A stretch of 64,000 nucleotides of DNA from Streptomyces sp. DSM 110735 (GTDB lineage: Bacteria; Actinomycetota; Actinomycetes; Streptomycetales; Streptomycetaceae). Both the position numbers and the translations under genes were made by a program. The notes under the pieces are model-generated. The model searched no databases, was not told the DNA's origin, and saw only the letters and a list, made by a program, of their open reading frames with translations. Positions 15,930-24,410 of the stretch are shown in pieces. The stretch lies in NCBI RefSeq assembly GCF_016482685.1, contig NZ_JACYHF010000002.1:62001-126000 (forward strand), in the 5' to 3' direction. Positions within the stretch are counted from its first letter, which is position 1. Each line of letters starts with the position of its first letter.

Positions 15930-17629
15930 CGGGTGGTCCCCTCGACCGGTCCGCCGTCCGCCTGCCTGTCGTCCGCCCTGCCGTCGTCCGCCTGCCCGTC
16001 GACGACGCTCGGCGCGCCGGTGCGCGGGGCGGTGACGGCCATGACGGCCATGTCGTCGTGGCGGCCGCTGCCGAGCCACTGGGAGACCAGCATCTGTACC
16101 CGCTCGACCACCGCCTCCGCCGGAAGACCGGCGCACTCGGCGAGCGCCCGCTTCAGCCGGTCCTCGCCGAAGAGGTCGTCCCCCAGCGGACCGCCGCGAG
16201 CCTCGGTGATGCCGTCGGTGTACAGCAGGCAGGTCTCGCCGGGTGCGAGGTCCGTCTCGACGGTGCGCGCGGTCACCGTGGGCAGCGCGCCGACCAGGGT
16301 GCCCCGGGTTTCCGCCTCCTCCACGCTGCCGTCGGCGCGGACGATGAGCGGTGGCATGTGTCCGGCGCTGGTCAGCCGCAGTCGTACCCGGCCGTCGCGG
16401 CGTCGTACGGACGCCAGTGTGAGGGTGGCGAAGCGGGCGTGGTGAGAGGTGAGCAGCGCGCTGTTGAGCAGGTTGAGGATGTGCTCGTGGTCGTCGGCGA
16501 GGGGCAGCAGGGCGTGCAGCGTGTTGCGTATCTTGCCGGTCAGGACCGCCGCGTTCAGACCCTTGCCCGCCACGTCGCCGAGGACGACGAGCGTCTCCTC
16601 GTCGGGTCCGGCGCCGGGGTGGACGTCGTAGAAGTCGCCGCCGACGCGCTCGTGGTCGGCGGAGCTGCGGTAGCCGCCTGCGTACTCCACGCCGTGCACC
16701 GTGCGCAGCGCCGGTGGCAGGAGGTCCTGCATGAGGGTGGCGGTGATCGTGGCCTGCTCGGTGTAGAGGCGGGCGGCGGACAGGGCCGCCCCGGCGCGTG
16801 CGGCGAACAGGCGGGCGAAGATCTCCTCGCCCTCGGTGAACGCCTGCTCGGTGCTGGAGCGCAGCAGGATGAGCGCGCCGGCCGGGACGCCGTGTCCGGG
16901 CAGCGGTGTGACGATCACGGAGCCGACCGGTCCGGCGAAACCGTCCGGGACGGCCCAGTCGGGGATGTCGGCGGGGTTGATCCAGCGGGCGGGCACCGGC
17001 GGGAAGCCCTGCAGCGCCTCCCGCAGTCCGGGCACACCGGCGAGGTCGACCTGCCGGGTGGTCTGCACGACGGGACCACCCCGGCAGGCGTAGGTGAGGG
17101 AGAAGCGCCGGCCCCGGGGCGGCGCGATCAGGACGGCGGCTTCGGCGAGATGTTCCGCGGCCATGGCGGCGGCCACCTCCATGCACCGCGGCACGTTGAG
17201 CGTGGACAGCAGGGTGCTGGACGTCTCCGAGAGCACCGCGGAGCGCCGTCGGGCGTCGCTGAGCGCCCTCTCGGCCAGGCGGCGGTCGGTGTCGTCGACC
17301 AGCCACCACACCACGTCACCCTCGATGACCGTGGGGTGCGCCTCGAAGAACCGGTCGCCGATGGCTCCGTACGGGACCTTCGTGCCCGTACCCGGGGAGT
17401 GTGCGGCGAGGACGCGCCGATGGGCGTCCGCGAGCCAGGCGGGAACCTGCTCGGAGAGCCGGGCGCCGCTCACCGCGTCCGGCAGTACCTGCCGGGCGGC
17501 ATCGTTCAGGCGCCCCAGCCGTCCGTGCCGGTCGGTGACCAGCACGGGATAGGGGGCATCAGTCCACGCGGGCCCGATGTCCAGGCCCGCCTCGGACGGA
17601 AGGGCGGAAAAGCTGTGGGACGCAGTCAC
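15926..17629 (-). CDS. PAS-GAF-SpoIIE (PP2C) phosphatase
   Basis: About 567 residues. A PAS domain (PYPVLVTDRHGRLGRLNDAA, roughly 20-120) and a GAF-like domain (150-310) precede an RsbU/SpoIIE PP2C domain. Metal-site elements are GGDFYDV, LGDVAGKGLNAA and GSGRHDDMAVMAV; DGITEARGGPLGDDLFGEDR is also typical. It would dephosphorylate a STAS antagonist on serine. The start is uncertain: GTG 17629 is used, with GTG at 17641 or 17659 (near AGGAAG) possible. Its stop overlaps the cobalamin protein start. A 13-residue repetitive Asp/Gly/Gln tail (DGQADDGRADDRQ) ends the protein. Confidence 0.9.
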   Translation of the reverse strand: MTASHSFSALPSEAGLDIGPAWTDAPYPVLVTDRHGRLGRLNDAARQVLPDAVSGARLSEQVPAWLADAHRRVLAAHSPGTGTKVPYGAIGDRFFEAHPTVIEGDVVWWLVDDTDRRLAERALSDARRRSAVLSETSSTLLSTLNVPRCMEVAAAMAAEHLAEAAVLIAPPRGRRFSLTYACRGGPVVQTTRQVDLAGVPGLREALQGFPPVPARWINPADIPDWAVPDGFAGPVGSVIVTPLPGHGVPAGALILLRSSTEQAFTEGEEIFARLFAARAGAALSAARLYTEQATITATLMQDLLPPALRTVHGVEYAGGYRSSADHERVGGDFYDVHPGAGPDEETLVVLGDVAGKGLNAAVLTGKIRNTLHALLPLADDHEHILNLLNSALLTSHHARFATLTLASVRRRDGRVRLRLTSAGHMPPLIVRADGSVEEAETRGTLVGALPTVTARTVETDLAPGETCLLYTDGITEARGGPLGDDLFGEDRLKRALAECAGLPAEAVVERVQMLVSQWLGSGRHDDMAVMAVTAPRTGAPSVVDGQADDGRADDRQADGGPVEGTTR

Positions 17630-17944
17630 AAATACAGGCACGCACGGTGCGCACCACACCACCTTCCTGTCAGTCGGAAACAGTTCTCCTCGCGCAACCG
17701 TCCCGCACCGGGCACAGCCTTTGCAACCAGCGCAGCACATACACACGCAACCGCCACAAAAGGTCCCGGGCGCGCACGCCGGGACCGCCCGCGGCGATCG
17801 AACCGGGGGCACCGCGGTGAAGAGGATCACCGACCGGACCGGTGCCGCCGACCGTCCCGTGGACGCCTCCCCGGCGAGGTCCCGGCATCCGCACCGCGTC
17901 CACCGCACTCCCGGTGGAGCGCACAAGGACCTCAACAGGGCACT
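17630..17944. other. divergent intergenic region of the partner-switch operons
   Basis: About 315 bp between the phosphatase operon and the STAS/ATPase operon. It must hold both promoters. A perfect 10-bp palindrome GGTGCGCACC lies at 17646-17655, next to the alternative phosphatase starts. I found no convincing -10/-35 pair and no further gene. Confidence 0.5.
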
Positions 17945-18349
17945 ATGACTCCCATGATGGACAGCGGTCACAAGCTCGACGACTCCGAAGCCGCGGCTTC
18001 GCCCGCGGTGTCCTACTCGCGCCCGGAGGAGGGCCTGTGGATCATTGGCCTGCGCGGGGACGTCGAACTCCACCTGATGAAGGAGGTCGAGGCAGCCACC
18101 GGCGTCGCCCTGCGCCAGAGCCGTGGACCCGTGCTGTTCGACCTGCGGGAACTCGGCTTCTGCGACTCGTCGTTGCTCAACCACCTGCTGCGGACCACCC
18201 GGCAGCGCCAGGTGGCCCTGTTCGGCGCCGACCGGAACGTACGGCGCCTCCTCGAAGTGACAGGAGCGGAGACCGTGTTGCCGCTGTATCCCGACCTCGA
18301 CGCGGCGCGCACCGCCCTGTCCCTGCCGCCCTCACCGGACCGCCCATGA
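17945..18349 (+). CDS. STAS-domain anti-sigma-factor antagonist
   Basis: A 134-residue STAS protein. After a ~20-residue hydrophilic leader the domain runs from LWIIGLRGDVELHLM to the end. The phosphoserine site reads LGFCDSSLLNHLLR, a slightly divergent form of D-S-S-G. ATG 17945 is used; ATGs at 17954 and 17957 are alternatives. The stop overlaps the ATPase start (ATGA). This gives the locus two antagonists, one per operon, divergent around a shared promoter region. Probably both compete for the same ATPase/kinase. Confidence 0.87.
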   Translation: MTPMMDSGHKLDDSEAAASPAVSYSRPEEGLWIIGLRGDVELHLMKEVEAATGVALRQSRGPVLFDLRELGFCDSSLLNHLLRTTRQRQVALFGADRNVRRLLEVTGAETVLPLYPDLDAARTALSLPPSPDRP

Positions 18350-18822
18350 GCACCCTCGACCCGTCCCGTCACGTGCCCGAGCCCCGTGGTGACAGCGGAA
18401 AGCCGGTCCGGCCGAGCGCCGTGTTCTCCGCGGACTCCGGCACCGCCTCACCCGGCGACGCCCGCCGCCTTGCCGTCGCCTACCTGGAGGATCACTGTCC
18501 GGGCGCCGACATTCCGGCCGTCCAGGTCGTGCTCAGCGAGCTGGTCACCAATGCCGCCCGGCACACCCCGGAGGGCACCTGGACCGTCACCCTGCGCCAC
18601 GCCGACGGAATGCTCACCCTCCAGGTCGAGGACTCCAGCCCGCACCTTCCGCGCGCCCGGCAGGGCGACACCCTCGACGGGCACGGCGGTCTCGGTCTCG
18701 GACTGGTGGACAGTCTCAGCGACTTGGTCACCACGATGCGCACTCCGAGGGGCAAGGCGGTCATCGCGCACTGGAAGGTGGAGCGGGACGCGTCCGCCGG
18801 GCAGGGCGAAAATCCCGCGTAG
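18346..18822 (+). CDS. RsbW-type ATP-binding anti-sigma kinase
   Basis: A 158-residue HATPase_c protein. The N-box ELVTNAARHTP, the VEDSSP segment in place of the usual D-x-G, and GGLGLGLVDSL (G2 box) mark the Streptomyces RsbW-like class. The ATG at 18346 overlaps the STAS stop by ATGA, so the pair is made stoichiometrically. It would phosphorylate STAS antagonists and sequester a sigma factor or other target. No sigma gene lies nearby, so the target may be encoded elsewhere. Confidence 0.9.
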   Translation: MSTLDPSRHVPEPRGDSGKPVRPSAVFSADSGTASPGDARRLAVAYLEDHCPGADIPAVQVVLSELVTNAARHTPEGTWTVTLRHADGMLTLQVEDSSPHLPRARQGDTLDGHGGLGLGLVDSLSDLVTTMRTPRGKAVIAHWKVERDASAGQGENPA

Positions 18823-18924
18823 CCCGGGACGGCTGCTCGGCGCCGCCTCCGCCACGTGGTGAGCGGTACGGAGTGCGCCGCGCGCGCCCGTCACACCGCT
18901 CGACCGCGCCGAAACCCACACAAC

Positions 18925-18945
18925 CGAACGGCTGATACCCGTTCG
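18925..18945. promoter_or_regulatory. inverted repeat upstream of alpha-galactosidase gene
   Basis: CGAACGG-N7-CCGTTCG, perfect 7-bp arms (18925-18931 and 18939-18945), lies about 100 bp upstream of the alpha-galactosidase start. It could be an operator for a sugar-responsive regulator. No second copy was noticed nearby. Confidence 0.4.
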
Positions 18946-19046
18946 TCGCGAGGCTTCCAACACAGTCCCACACGTCCTACCGTAATCGCGCACCGCTGAC
19001 ACGAACATGCCGTCACCCGCGCACGCGAGTCGGAGGACCGTGGACG

Positions 19047-21077
19047 ATGCGTCACCCCCACACGTACAGATCCCGCAGAGCCGGTGTCACCGCGGTCGGC
19101 GCGCTCGCCGCCGCGCTGCTGGTGAGCGCGGCCGCCCTCACCGTGCCCGCCGCGGCAACTCCCGTACGGAGTACGGCCGTCGCCTCGGACGACGGTCTCG
19201 CCCTCACCCCGCCCATGGGCTTCAACAACTGGAACTCCACCCATTGCCGGGCCGAGTTCAACGAGACCATGGTCGAGGGGATAGCGGACCTCTTCGTCGA
19301 CAAGGGTCTGAAGGACGCCGGTTACCAGTACGTCAATCTGGACGACTGCTGGGCGCTGCCGAACCGGGACGCGAACGGGCAGTTGGTGCCCGACCCGGCC
19401 CGATTCCCCCACGGGATCAAGGCTGTTGCCGACTATGTGCACGCCAAGGGGCTCAAGCTCGGCATCTACACCAGCGCGGGCACCAGGACCTGCGACACCA
19501 CGGGCTTCCCCGGCGCGCTCGGTCACGAGGCGAGTGACGCACGGCAGTTCGCGGAGTGGGGCGTCGACTACCTCAAGTACGACAACTGCAACAACCAGGG
19601 CGTGGACGCGCGCCAGCGTTACCGCACGATGCGTGACGCCCTGAAAGCCACCGGGCGCCCCATCGTCTTCAGCATCTGCGAGTGGGGCGAGAACAAGCCC
19701 TGGGAGTGGGCCGCCGACGTGGGCCAACTCTGGCGCACCACCGGGGACATCAGCGACAACTGGGGCTCGATGCTGTCGATCCTCAAGCAGAACCTGCCCC
19801 TCGCGCCCTACGCCGGTCCGGGCCACTGGAACGACCCCGACATGCTGGAGGTCGGCAACGGCGGCATGACGGACACCGAGTACCGCTCCCACTTCTCCCT
19901 CTGGTCGATCATGGCCGCGCCGCTGCTCATCGGCACCGATCTACGCAAGGCGTCCGCCGAGACCCTCGACGTCCTCGGCAACAAGGAGGTCATCGCGGTC
20001 GACCAGGACCCGCTGGGCCGCCAGGGCACGGTCGTCTCGTCGGAGGGTGGCCGCTGGGTCGTCGCCAAGGAAATGGCGGACGGCAGCCGGACGGTGGCTC
20101 TCTTCAACGAGTCCGCGACCGCCCAGCACATCGCCACCAGCGCCTCGGCCGTGGGTCTGCCGAAGGCCGCCGGTTACACCCAGCGGGACCTCTGGCGGCA
20201 CCGCAGCCTCAACACGGCGGGCACCATCGCCGCGACCGTCCCGGCCCACGGCACCGTCCTGCTGCGCGTGTCGGCCGACGGACACTGGGCGACGAACCCC
20301 CCGGCCACCGAACTCGGCGTGACAGAACAGCCGTTGGTCGAGGCGGGCACCCCGGCGACCCTGACCACCACGCTCACCGACCTGGGCCGTACGACAGCCC
20401 ACCGGGCGTCCGTGTCCCTGACCGGACCCGAGGGCTGGGACGTACGCGCCCTCTCCCCCACCCGGACCGCGGCACTCGCCCCGGGTAAGTCCCTGCACAC
20501 CCGTTGGCGCGTCACGGCACCGGAGGGCACCCCCACCGGCTCCTACGCCCTTTCCCTGCAAGCGAGTTACCGCTCGGCAGCCGGAACGCGGGTCACCGAC
20601 GTCCTCCCGCTGACCGCCGCCGTGGTGGTACGCCCGCCCTCCGGCACCTCCTACCTCAGCGACCTGCCCTGGATGTCGGCCACCGGCGGCTGGGGTCCCG
20701 TGGAGCGCGACACCAGCAACGGCGAGAGCGCGGCGGGCGACGGCAACCCCCTCACCATCGGCTCGGTGACCTACCCCAAGGGACTCGGCACCCACGCCCC
20801 CAGCGAGATCGCCTACTACACCGGTGGGCGGTGCACGAACTTCACCGCCGAAGTGGGCGTCGACGACGAGAAGGGCACCAAGGGCACGGTCGCCTTCGAG
20901 ATCTGGGCCGACGACACGAAAACCGCCTCGACCGGCACCCTGACCAACACGGACCCCGCCCACCCCCTGACCGCCGACATCTCCGGCGCCCGGGTGATAC
21001 GCCTCGTCGTCACGGACGGCGGCGACGGCATCGACTCGGACCACGCGGACTGGGCGGGGGCGCGGGTGAGCTGCTGA
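19047..21077 (+). CDS. secreted GH27 alpha-galactosidase with C-terminal NPCBM domain
   Basis: A 676-residue secreted glycosidase removing terminal alpha-1,6 (or beta-L-arabinopyranosyl) residues from plant galacto-oligosaccharides. A Sec signal peptide covers about residues 1-38 (AALLVSAAALTVPAAA). The GH27 barrel starts at LTPPMGFNNWNSTHC. The nucleophile Asp is near residue 179 in YLKYDNCN; the acid/base Asp lies in WNDPDMLEVGNGG. A beta-sandwich follows (370-410), then a linker Ig-like domain and an NPCBM galactose-binding module (about 535-676, YLSDLPWMSATGGWGP). GGAGG precedes ATG 19047. It appears monocistronic; exported sugars would feed intracellular catabolism. Confidence 0.95.
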   Translation: MRHPHTYRSRRAGVTAVGALAAALLVSAAALTVPAAATPVRSTAVASDDGLALTPPMGFNNWNSTHCRAEFNETMVEGIADLFVDKGLKDAGYQYVNLDDCWALPNRDANGQLVPDPARFPHGIKAVADYVHAKGLKLGIYTSAGTRTCDTTGFPGALGHEASDARQFAEWGVDYLKYDNCNNQGVDARQRYRTMRDALKATGRPIVFSICEWGENKPWEWAADVGQLWRTTGDISDNWGSMLSILKQNLPLAPYAGPGHWNDPDMLEVGNGGMTDTEYRSHFSLWSIMAAPLLIGTDLRKASAETLDVLGNKEVIAVDQDPLGRQGTVVSSEGGRWVVAKEMADGSRTVALFNESATAQHIATSASAVGLPKAAGYTQRDLWRHRSLNTAGTIAATVPAHGTVLLRVSADGHWATNPPATELGVTEQPLVEAGTPATLTTTLTDLGRTTAHRASVSLTGPEGWDVRALSPTRTAALAPGKSLHTRWRVTAPEGTPTGSYALSLQASYRSAAGTRVTDVLPLTAAVVVRPPSGTSYLSDLPWMSATGGWGPVERDTSNGESAAGDGNPLTIGSVTYPKGLGTHAPSEIAYYTGGRCTNFTAEVGVDDEKGTKGTVAFEIWADDTKTASTGTLTNTDPAHPLTADISGARVIRLVVTDGGDGIDSDHADWAGARVSC

Positions 21078-21176
21078 AGTCGCGGTAGCCGCGGCTGTCT
21101 CTGCGCCCAGGACCTCGGCTCGTCCTGGGCGCAAAGGGGGGAGACACCCGGAGGTTCTGGGCGCGAGGATTCGGTC

Positions 21177-22034
21177 ATGAACAGCAACGCGCCGGATGAC
21201 TGGTCCCCGGCGGACCATCCGTACTCGATCGCGCTCTCGGAAGCGAACTGGTGGCGTGCCACGGTCGCGTTGACCGTCGACCGCATGCACAGCGACGACG
21301 TCCAGGTCGGCTGGTTCAGCTCCCGGCAGATCGACGCGCGCACACTGGTCGTCGCCCTGCGCCAGCTCCTCGCCGCGGTGAAGCTCGAACGGACCGCCCT
21401 CACAGACCTCGGCATGGATCCCGCGGTGATCAGCGCGCTCGATGACGCCGAACAGGCATTCCTTGTCGCCCTGCCGAACATCAAGCACGTCCGCGACGGT
21501 CTCACCCACTTCGAGGACTGGGCCCGCGGCCAGGGCGGCGGCCCGCAGGCAGCCGCCCGCAAGACCGCCGACCCACGCGCCGTAGCCCGCCGCTTCTGGA
21601 GCTTCGGCTACGACCCGGTCACCGACACCGTCACCATGGGACCGTTCACCATCCCCGTCAGCGCGGCACTCCCCGCCGCCAGCGCACTGTGCGAGGCGAT
21701 CTACGCCGCGACGCGCGCGGTCGACCAGCGCAGCACGGCGCAACTCCGGGACCAAGCCGTCCAGGCGCTGACCGAGGCGGCGATTCCCTGTACTCCCCCA
21801 CACGACGCGGTCCGTGTCTCTCAGGGCCGAGACACGCGGATCTGGCTCTCCCTCGAACTCACCCGCGTTCCGGACGGACAGCGCGGCGAACTGGCGGAGC
21901 GTGTCACCAAAGCGCTGGACGGCGTTGGACTGCGGCTCACATCGCCGGTGTTCCCGCAGGCAGACGACACGGCCGACCGCCTGATCGCCGGGGAGGCGCT
22001 GACGGTGGAGAGGAACAGCCCGCCGACCACGTAG
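21177..22034 (+). CDS. hypothetical cytoplasmic protein
   Basis: A 285-residue protein I do not recognise. It has no signal peptide or membrane segment. The N-terminal half is helical and includes ARTLVVALRQLLAAVKLERTAL and NIKHVRDGLTHFEDWARGQGGG, which together suggest a helical bundle. A middle segment (DPVTDTVTMGPFTIPVSAAL) looks like beta strands. The ATG at 21177 has GAGG upstream. It stands alone between the alpha-galactosidase and ROK kinase genes. Codon use is typical of the genome. Its length and compact composition favour a real gene. Confidence 0.75.
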   Translation: MNSNAPDDWSPADHPYSIALSEANWWRATVALTVDRMHSDDVQVGWFSSRQIDARTLVVALRQLLAAVKLERTALTDLGMDPAVISALDDAEQAFLVALPNIKHVRDGLTHFEDWARGQGGGPQAAARKTADPRAVARRFWSFGYDPVTDTVTMGPFTIPVSAALPAASALCEAIYAATRAVDQRSTAQLRDQAVQALTEAAIPCTPPHDAVRVSQGRDTRIWLSLELTRVPDGQRGELAERVTKALDGVGLRLTSPVFPQADDTADRLIAGEALTVERNSPPTT

Positions 22035-22169
22035 GTGAGAAGCGGGACCGGATGCGGGCCTGACGAGGCGGAGAAGAACCTGGAGGTTCCGGGGCGCGTT
22101 GCCGCTTCACGTCTTCGCGCGATGGGAAGAGGACTGCCTCCCCCTCAGCACCTAGACCCCGACGCCCCC

Positions 22170-23126
22170 TCAGACCCCCGCAGCCGCCGCCCCCGGCCTC
22201 CGCGCGAGCGCCGCCGCAGCCGCCCCCACCAGCCCCGCGTCCGTGCCCATCTGCGCGGGCGCGACCGTCAGGCGCTGGACGAACGACAGCGTCGCGTAGT
22301 GGGCGAGGGCCTTGCGGAGGGGGGCGAAGAGGACGTCGCCCGCCTTGCCGACGCCGCCGCCGATCACCGCGATGTCGATCTCGACGAGGGTCGCGGTGGC
22401 GGCGATTCCGGCGGCGAGGGCCTGGGCGGCGCGTTCGAAGGCGGCGACGGCGACCGGGTCGCCCGCGCGGGCGGCGGCGGCCACGGCGACGGCGGAGGTG
22501 TCACCGTCGGGACCGGGCAGCCAGCCCTGTTCCAGGGCGCGGCGGGCGATGTTCGGGCCGCTGGACAGTCCCTCGACGCAGCCGCGCGAACCGCAGGGAC
22601 ACAGCTCGCCGTCCAGGTCGACGCTGATGTGGCCGATGTGACCGGCGTTGCCGGTGGGTCCGGGGTGCAGCCGTCCGCCCAGGACCAGGCCGCCGCCGAC
22701 GCCCGTGGAGACCACCATGCACAGCGCGTTGTCGTGGCCGCGCGCCGCGCCCTGCCAGTGCTCGGCGGCCGTGATGGCGACACCGTCCCCGATCAGCTCC
22801 ACCGGCAGATCGCCCCCGGTCGCCGCGCGCACCCGCTCCACGAGCGGATAGCCGCGCCAGCCCGGCACGTTGACGGGGCTGACGGTGCCCGCGGAGGCGT
22901 CCACCGGTCCGGCGCTGCCGATGCCGAGGGCCTCGGCGCGGGACCACAGCGGCGAGGCGGACAGCTCGGCGAGCACCTCCTCGACCGCGCGCATAACCGT
23001 TTCACCGTCCTCGCGGGCAGGCGTGGCGCGCTGCGTCCGCGTGTGGATCCGGCCGTCGCCGTCCACCAGCGCGCCCGCGATCTTGGTGCCGCCGATGTCC
23101 AGCGCAGCCACGAGGTCGGTGTGCAT
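22170..23126 (-). CDS. ROK-family sugar kinase (glucokinase-like)
   Basis: A 318-residue cytoplasmic kinase. The phosphate loop is ALDIGGTKIAGALVDGDG, the nucleotide loop VSTGVGGGLVLGGRL, and the zinc motif CPCGSRGCVEG. In the catalytic segment the usual N-D is G-D (LIGDGVAITAAEHW), so the Asp is kept. No HTH, so it is an enzyme rather than a repressor. It probably phosphorylates glucose or another hexose entering the cell. It is divergent from a LacI regulator with a perfect palindrome between them (23239-23250), indicating direct repression. ATG 23126 is preferred. Confidence 0.9.
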   Translation of the reverse strand: MHTDLVAALDIGGTKIAGALVDGDGRIHTRTQRATPAREDGETVMRAVEEVLAELSASPLWSRAEALGIGSAGPVDASAGTVSPVNVPGWRGYPLVERVRAATGGDLPVELIGDGVAITAAEHWQGAARGHDNALCMVVSTGVGGGLVLGGRLHPGPTGNAGHIGHISVDLDGELCPCGSRGCVEGLSSGPNIARRALEQGWLPGPDGDTSAVAVAAAARAGDPVAVAAFERAAQALAAGIAATATLVEIDIAVIGGGVGKAGDVLFAPLRKALAHYATLSFVQRLTVAPAQMGTDAGLVGAAAAALARRPGAAAAGV

Positions 23127-23238
23127 CAGTGTCAGGTCTCCCCGTCGAGCCGTGAGATGGAGCGAAGCCGGAAAACGCCCCCGACCGGTCATGACGGACC
23201 TGGACCGGGGACGGCGGTGGACAGTCTCTCGCGCACCT

Positions 23239-23250
23239 GACAACGTTGTC
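23239..23250. promoter_or_regulatory. LacI-family operator
   Basis: GACAACGTTGTC, a perfect 12-bp palindrome with the central CG typical of LacI-family operators, sits between the ROK kinase and LacI-type regulator genes. It likely controls both divergent promoters. Binding is inferred from motif and position. Confidence 0.75.
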
Positions 23251-23342
23251 CAGGCTCTATGCTCGACGCCACACGCTCGTACCGGCCCCGACCGGGGCAC
23301 CGGCCAGTGAAGACCACGGACGACAGGACAGGACTCCGCATC

Positions 23343-24395
23343 GTGCCCGAGACCACCCGCCGAGCGGACCCCGCCGGCGCCACCGGCCGTTACGGCAACC
23401 GGCCCACCATGAAGGACGTGGCCGCGCGGGCCGGGGTGGGGCTCAAGACGGTCTCCCGCGTGGTCAACGGCGAGCCCGGGGTCACCCCCGACACCGAACG
23501 GCGCGTCCAGGAAGCCATCGACGCCCTGGGCTTCCGGCGCAACGACAGCGCACGCGTGCTCCGCAAGGGCCGTACGGCCAGCATCGGACTGGTCCTGGAG
23601 GACCTCGCGGACCCGTTCTACGGTCCGCTCAGCCGCGCGGTCGAGGAGGTGGCCCGCGCCCACGGCGCCCTGCTGATCAACGGTTCCAGCGCCGAGGACC
23701 CGGAGCGGGAGCGGGAGTTGGCGCTCGCGCTGTGCGCACGTCGGGTGGACGGTCTGGTGGTGATCCCGGCCGGGGACGACCACCGCTATCTGGAGCCGGA
23801 GATCAGGGCGGGCGTCGCGACGGTGTTCGTGGACCGCCCGGCCGCGCGCATCGAGGCGGACGTGGTGCTCTCCGACAACTTCGGCGGCGCCCGCGACGGC
23901 GTGGCCCATCTGATCGCGCACGGGCACCGCCGGATCGGCTTCATCGGCGACATGCCGAACATCCACACGGCGGCGGAGCGGCTGCGCGGCTACCGGGCCG
24001 CCATGGAGGACGCCGGAATAGCCGTCGAGGACGACTGGATGTCGCTCGGCGCGACCAACCCGGAGCGGGTGCGCCGGGCGGCCGAGGGGATGCTGACCGG
24101 GACCTCACCGGTGACCGCCATATTCACGGGCAACAACCGGGTGACGGTCACCGTGATCCGGGTGCTGGCCGAGCACACGCGCCCGGTCGCCCTGGTCGGG
24201 TTCGACGACTTCGAGCTGGCCGATCTGCTCCAGCCGGGGGTGACGGTCGTCGCTCAGGACGCGGCGGCGCTCGGTCGTACCGCCGCCGAGCGGCTGTTCC
24301 GGCGGCTGGACGGCGCGCTGGCGGCGGCGGAGCGGATCGAGCTGCCGACCCGGCTGATCGAGCGCGGCTCGGGCGAACTGCCCCCGGCGGACTGA
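23343..24395 (+). CDS. LacI-family transcriptional regulator
   Basis: A 350-residue repressor if started at GTG 23343. The HTH is PTMKDVAARAGVGLKTVSRV with the hinge helix NDSARVLRKGRTASIG, followed by a periplasmic-binding-protein-like effector domain (IGLVLEDLADPFYGPL to the end). An ATG at 23259 would add 28 non-conserved residues and begin only 8 bp after the operator; AGGA lies 9 bases before the GTG. It probably represses itself and the ROK kinase in the absence of a sugar. Convergent with the DUF6986 gene after 15 bp. Confidence 0.9.
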   Translation: MPETTRRADPAGATGRYGNRPTMKDVAARAGVGLKTVSRVVNGEPGVTPDTERRVQEAIDALGFRRNDSARVLRKGRTASIGLVLEDLADPFYGPLSRAVEEVARAHGALLINGSSAEDPERERELALALCARRVDGLVVIPAGDDHRYLEPEIRAGVATVFVDRPAARIEADVVLSDNFGGARDGVAHLIAHGHRRIGFIGDMPNIHTAAERLRGYRAAMEDAGIAVEDDWMSLGATNPERVRRAAEGMLTGTSPVTAIFTGNNRVTVTVIRVLAEHTRPVALVGFDDFELADLLQPGVTVVAQDAAALGRTAAERLFRRLDGALAAAERIELPTRLIERGSGELPPAD

Positions 24396-24410
24396 GGCTT
24401 CGGCGCCCGC

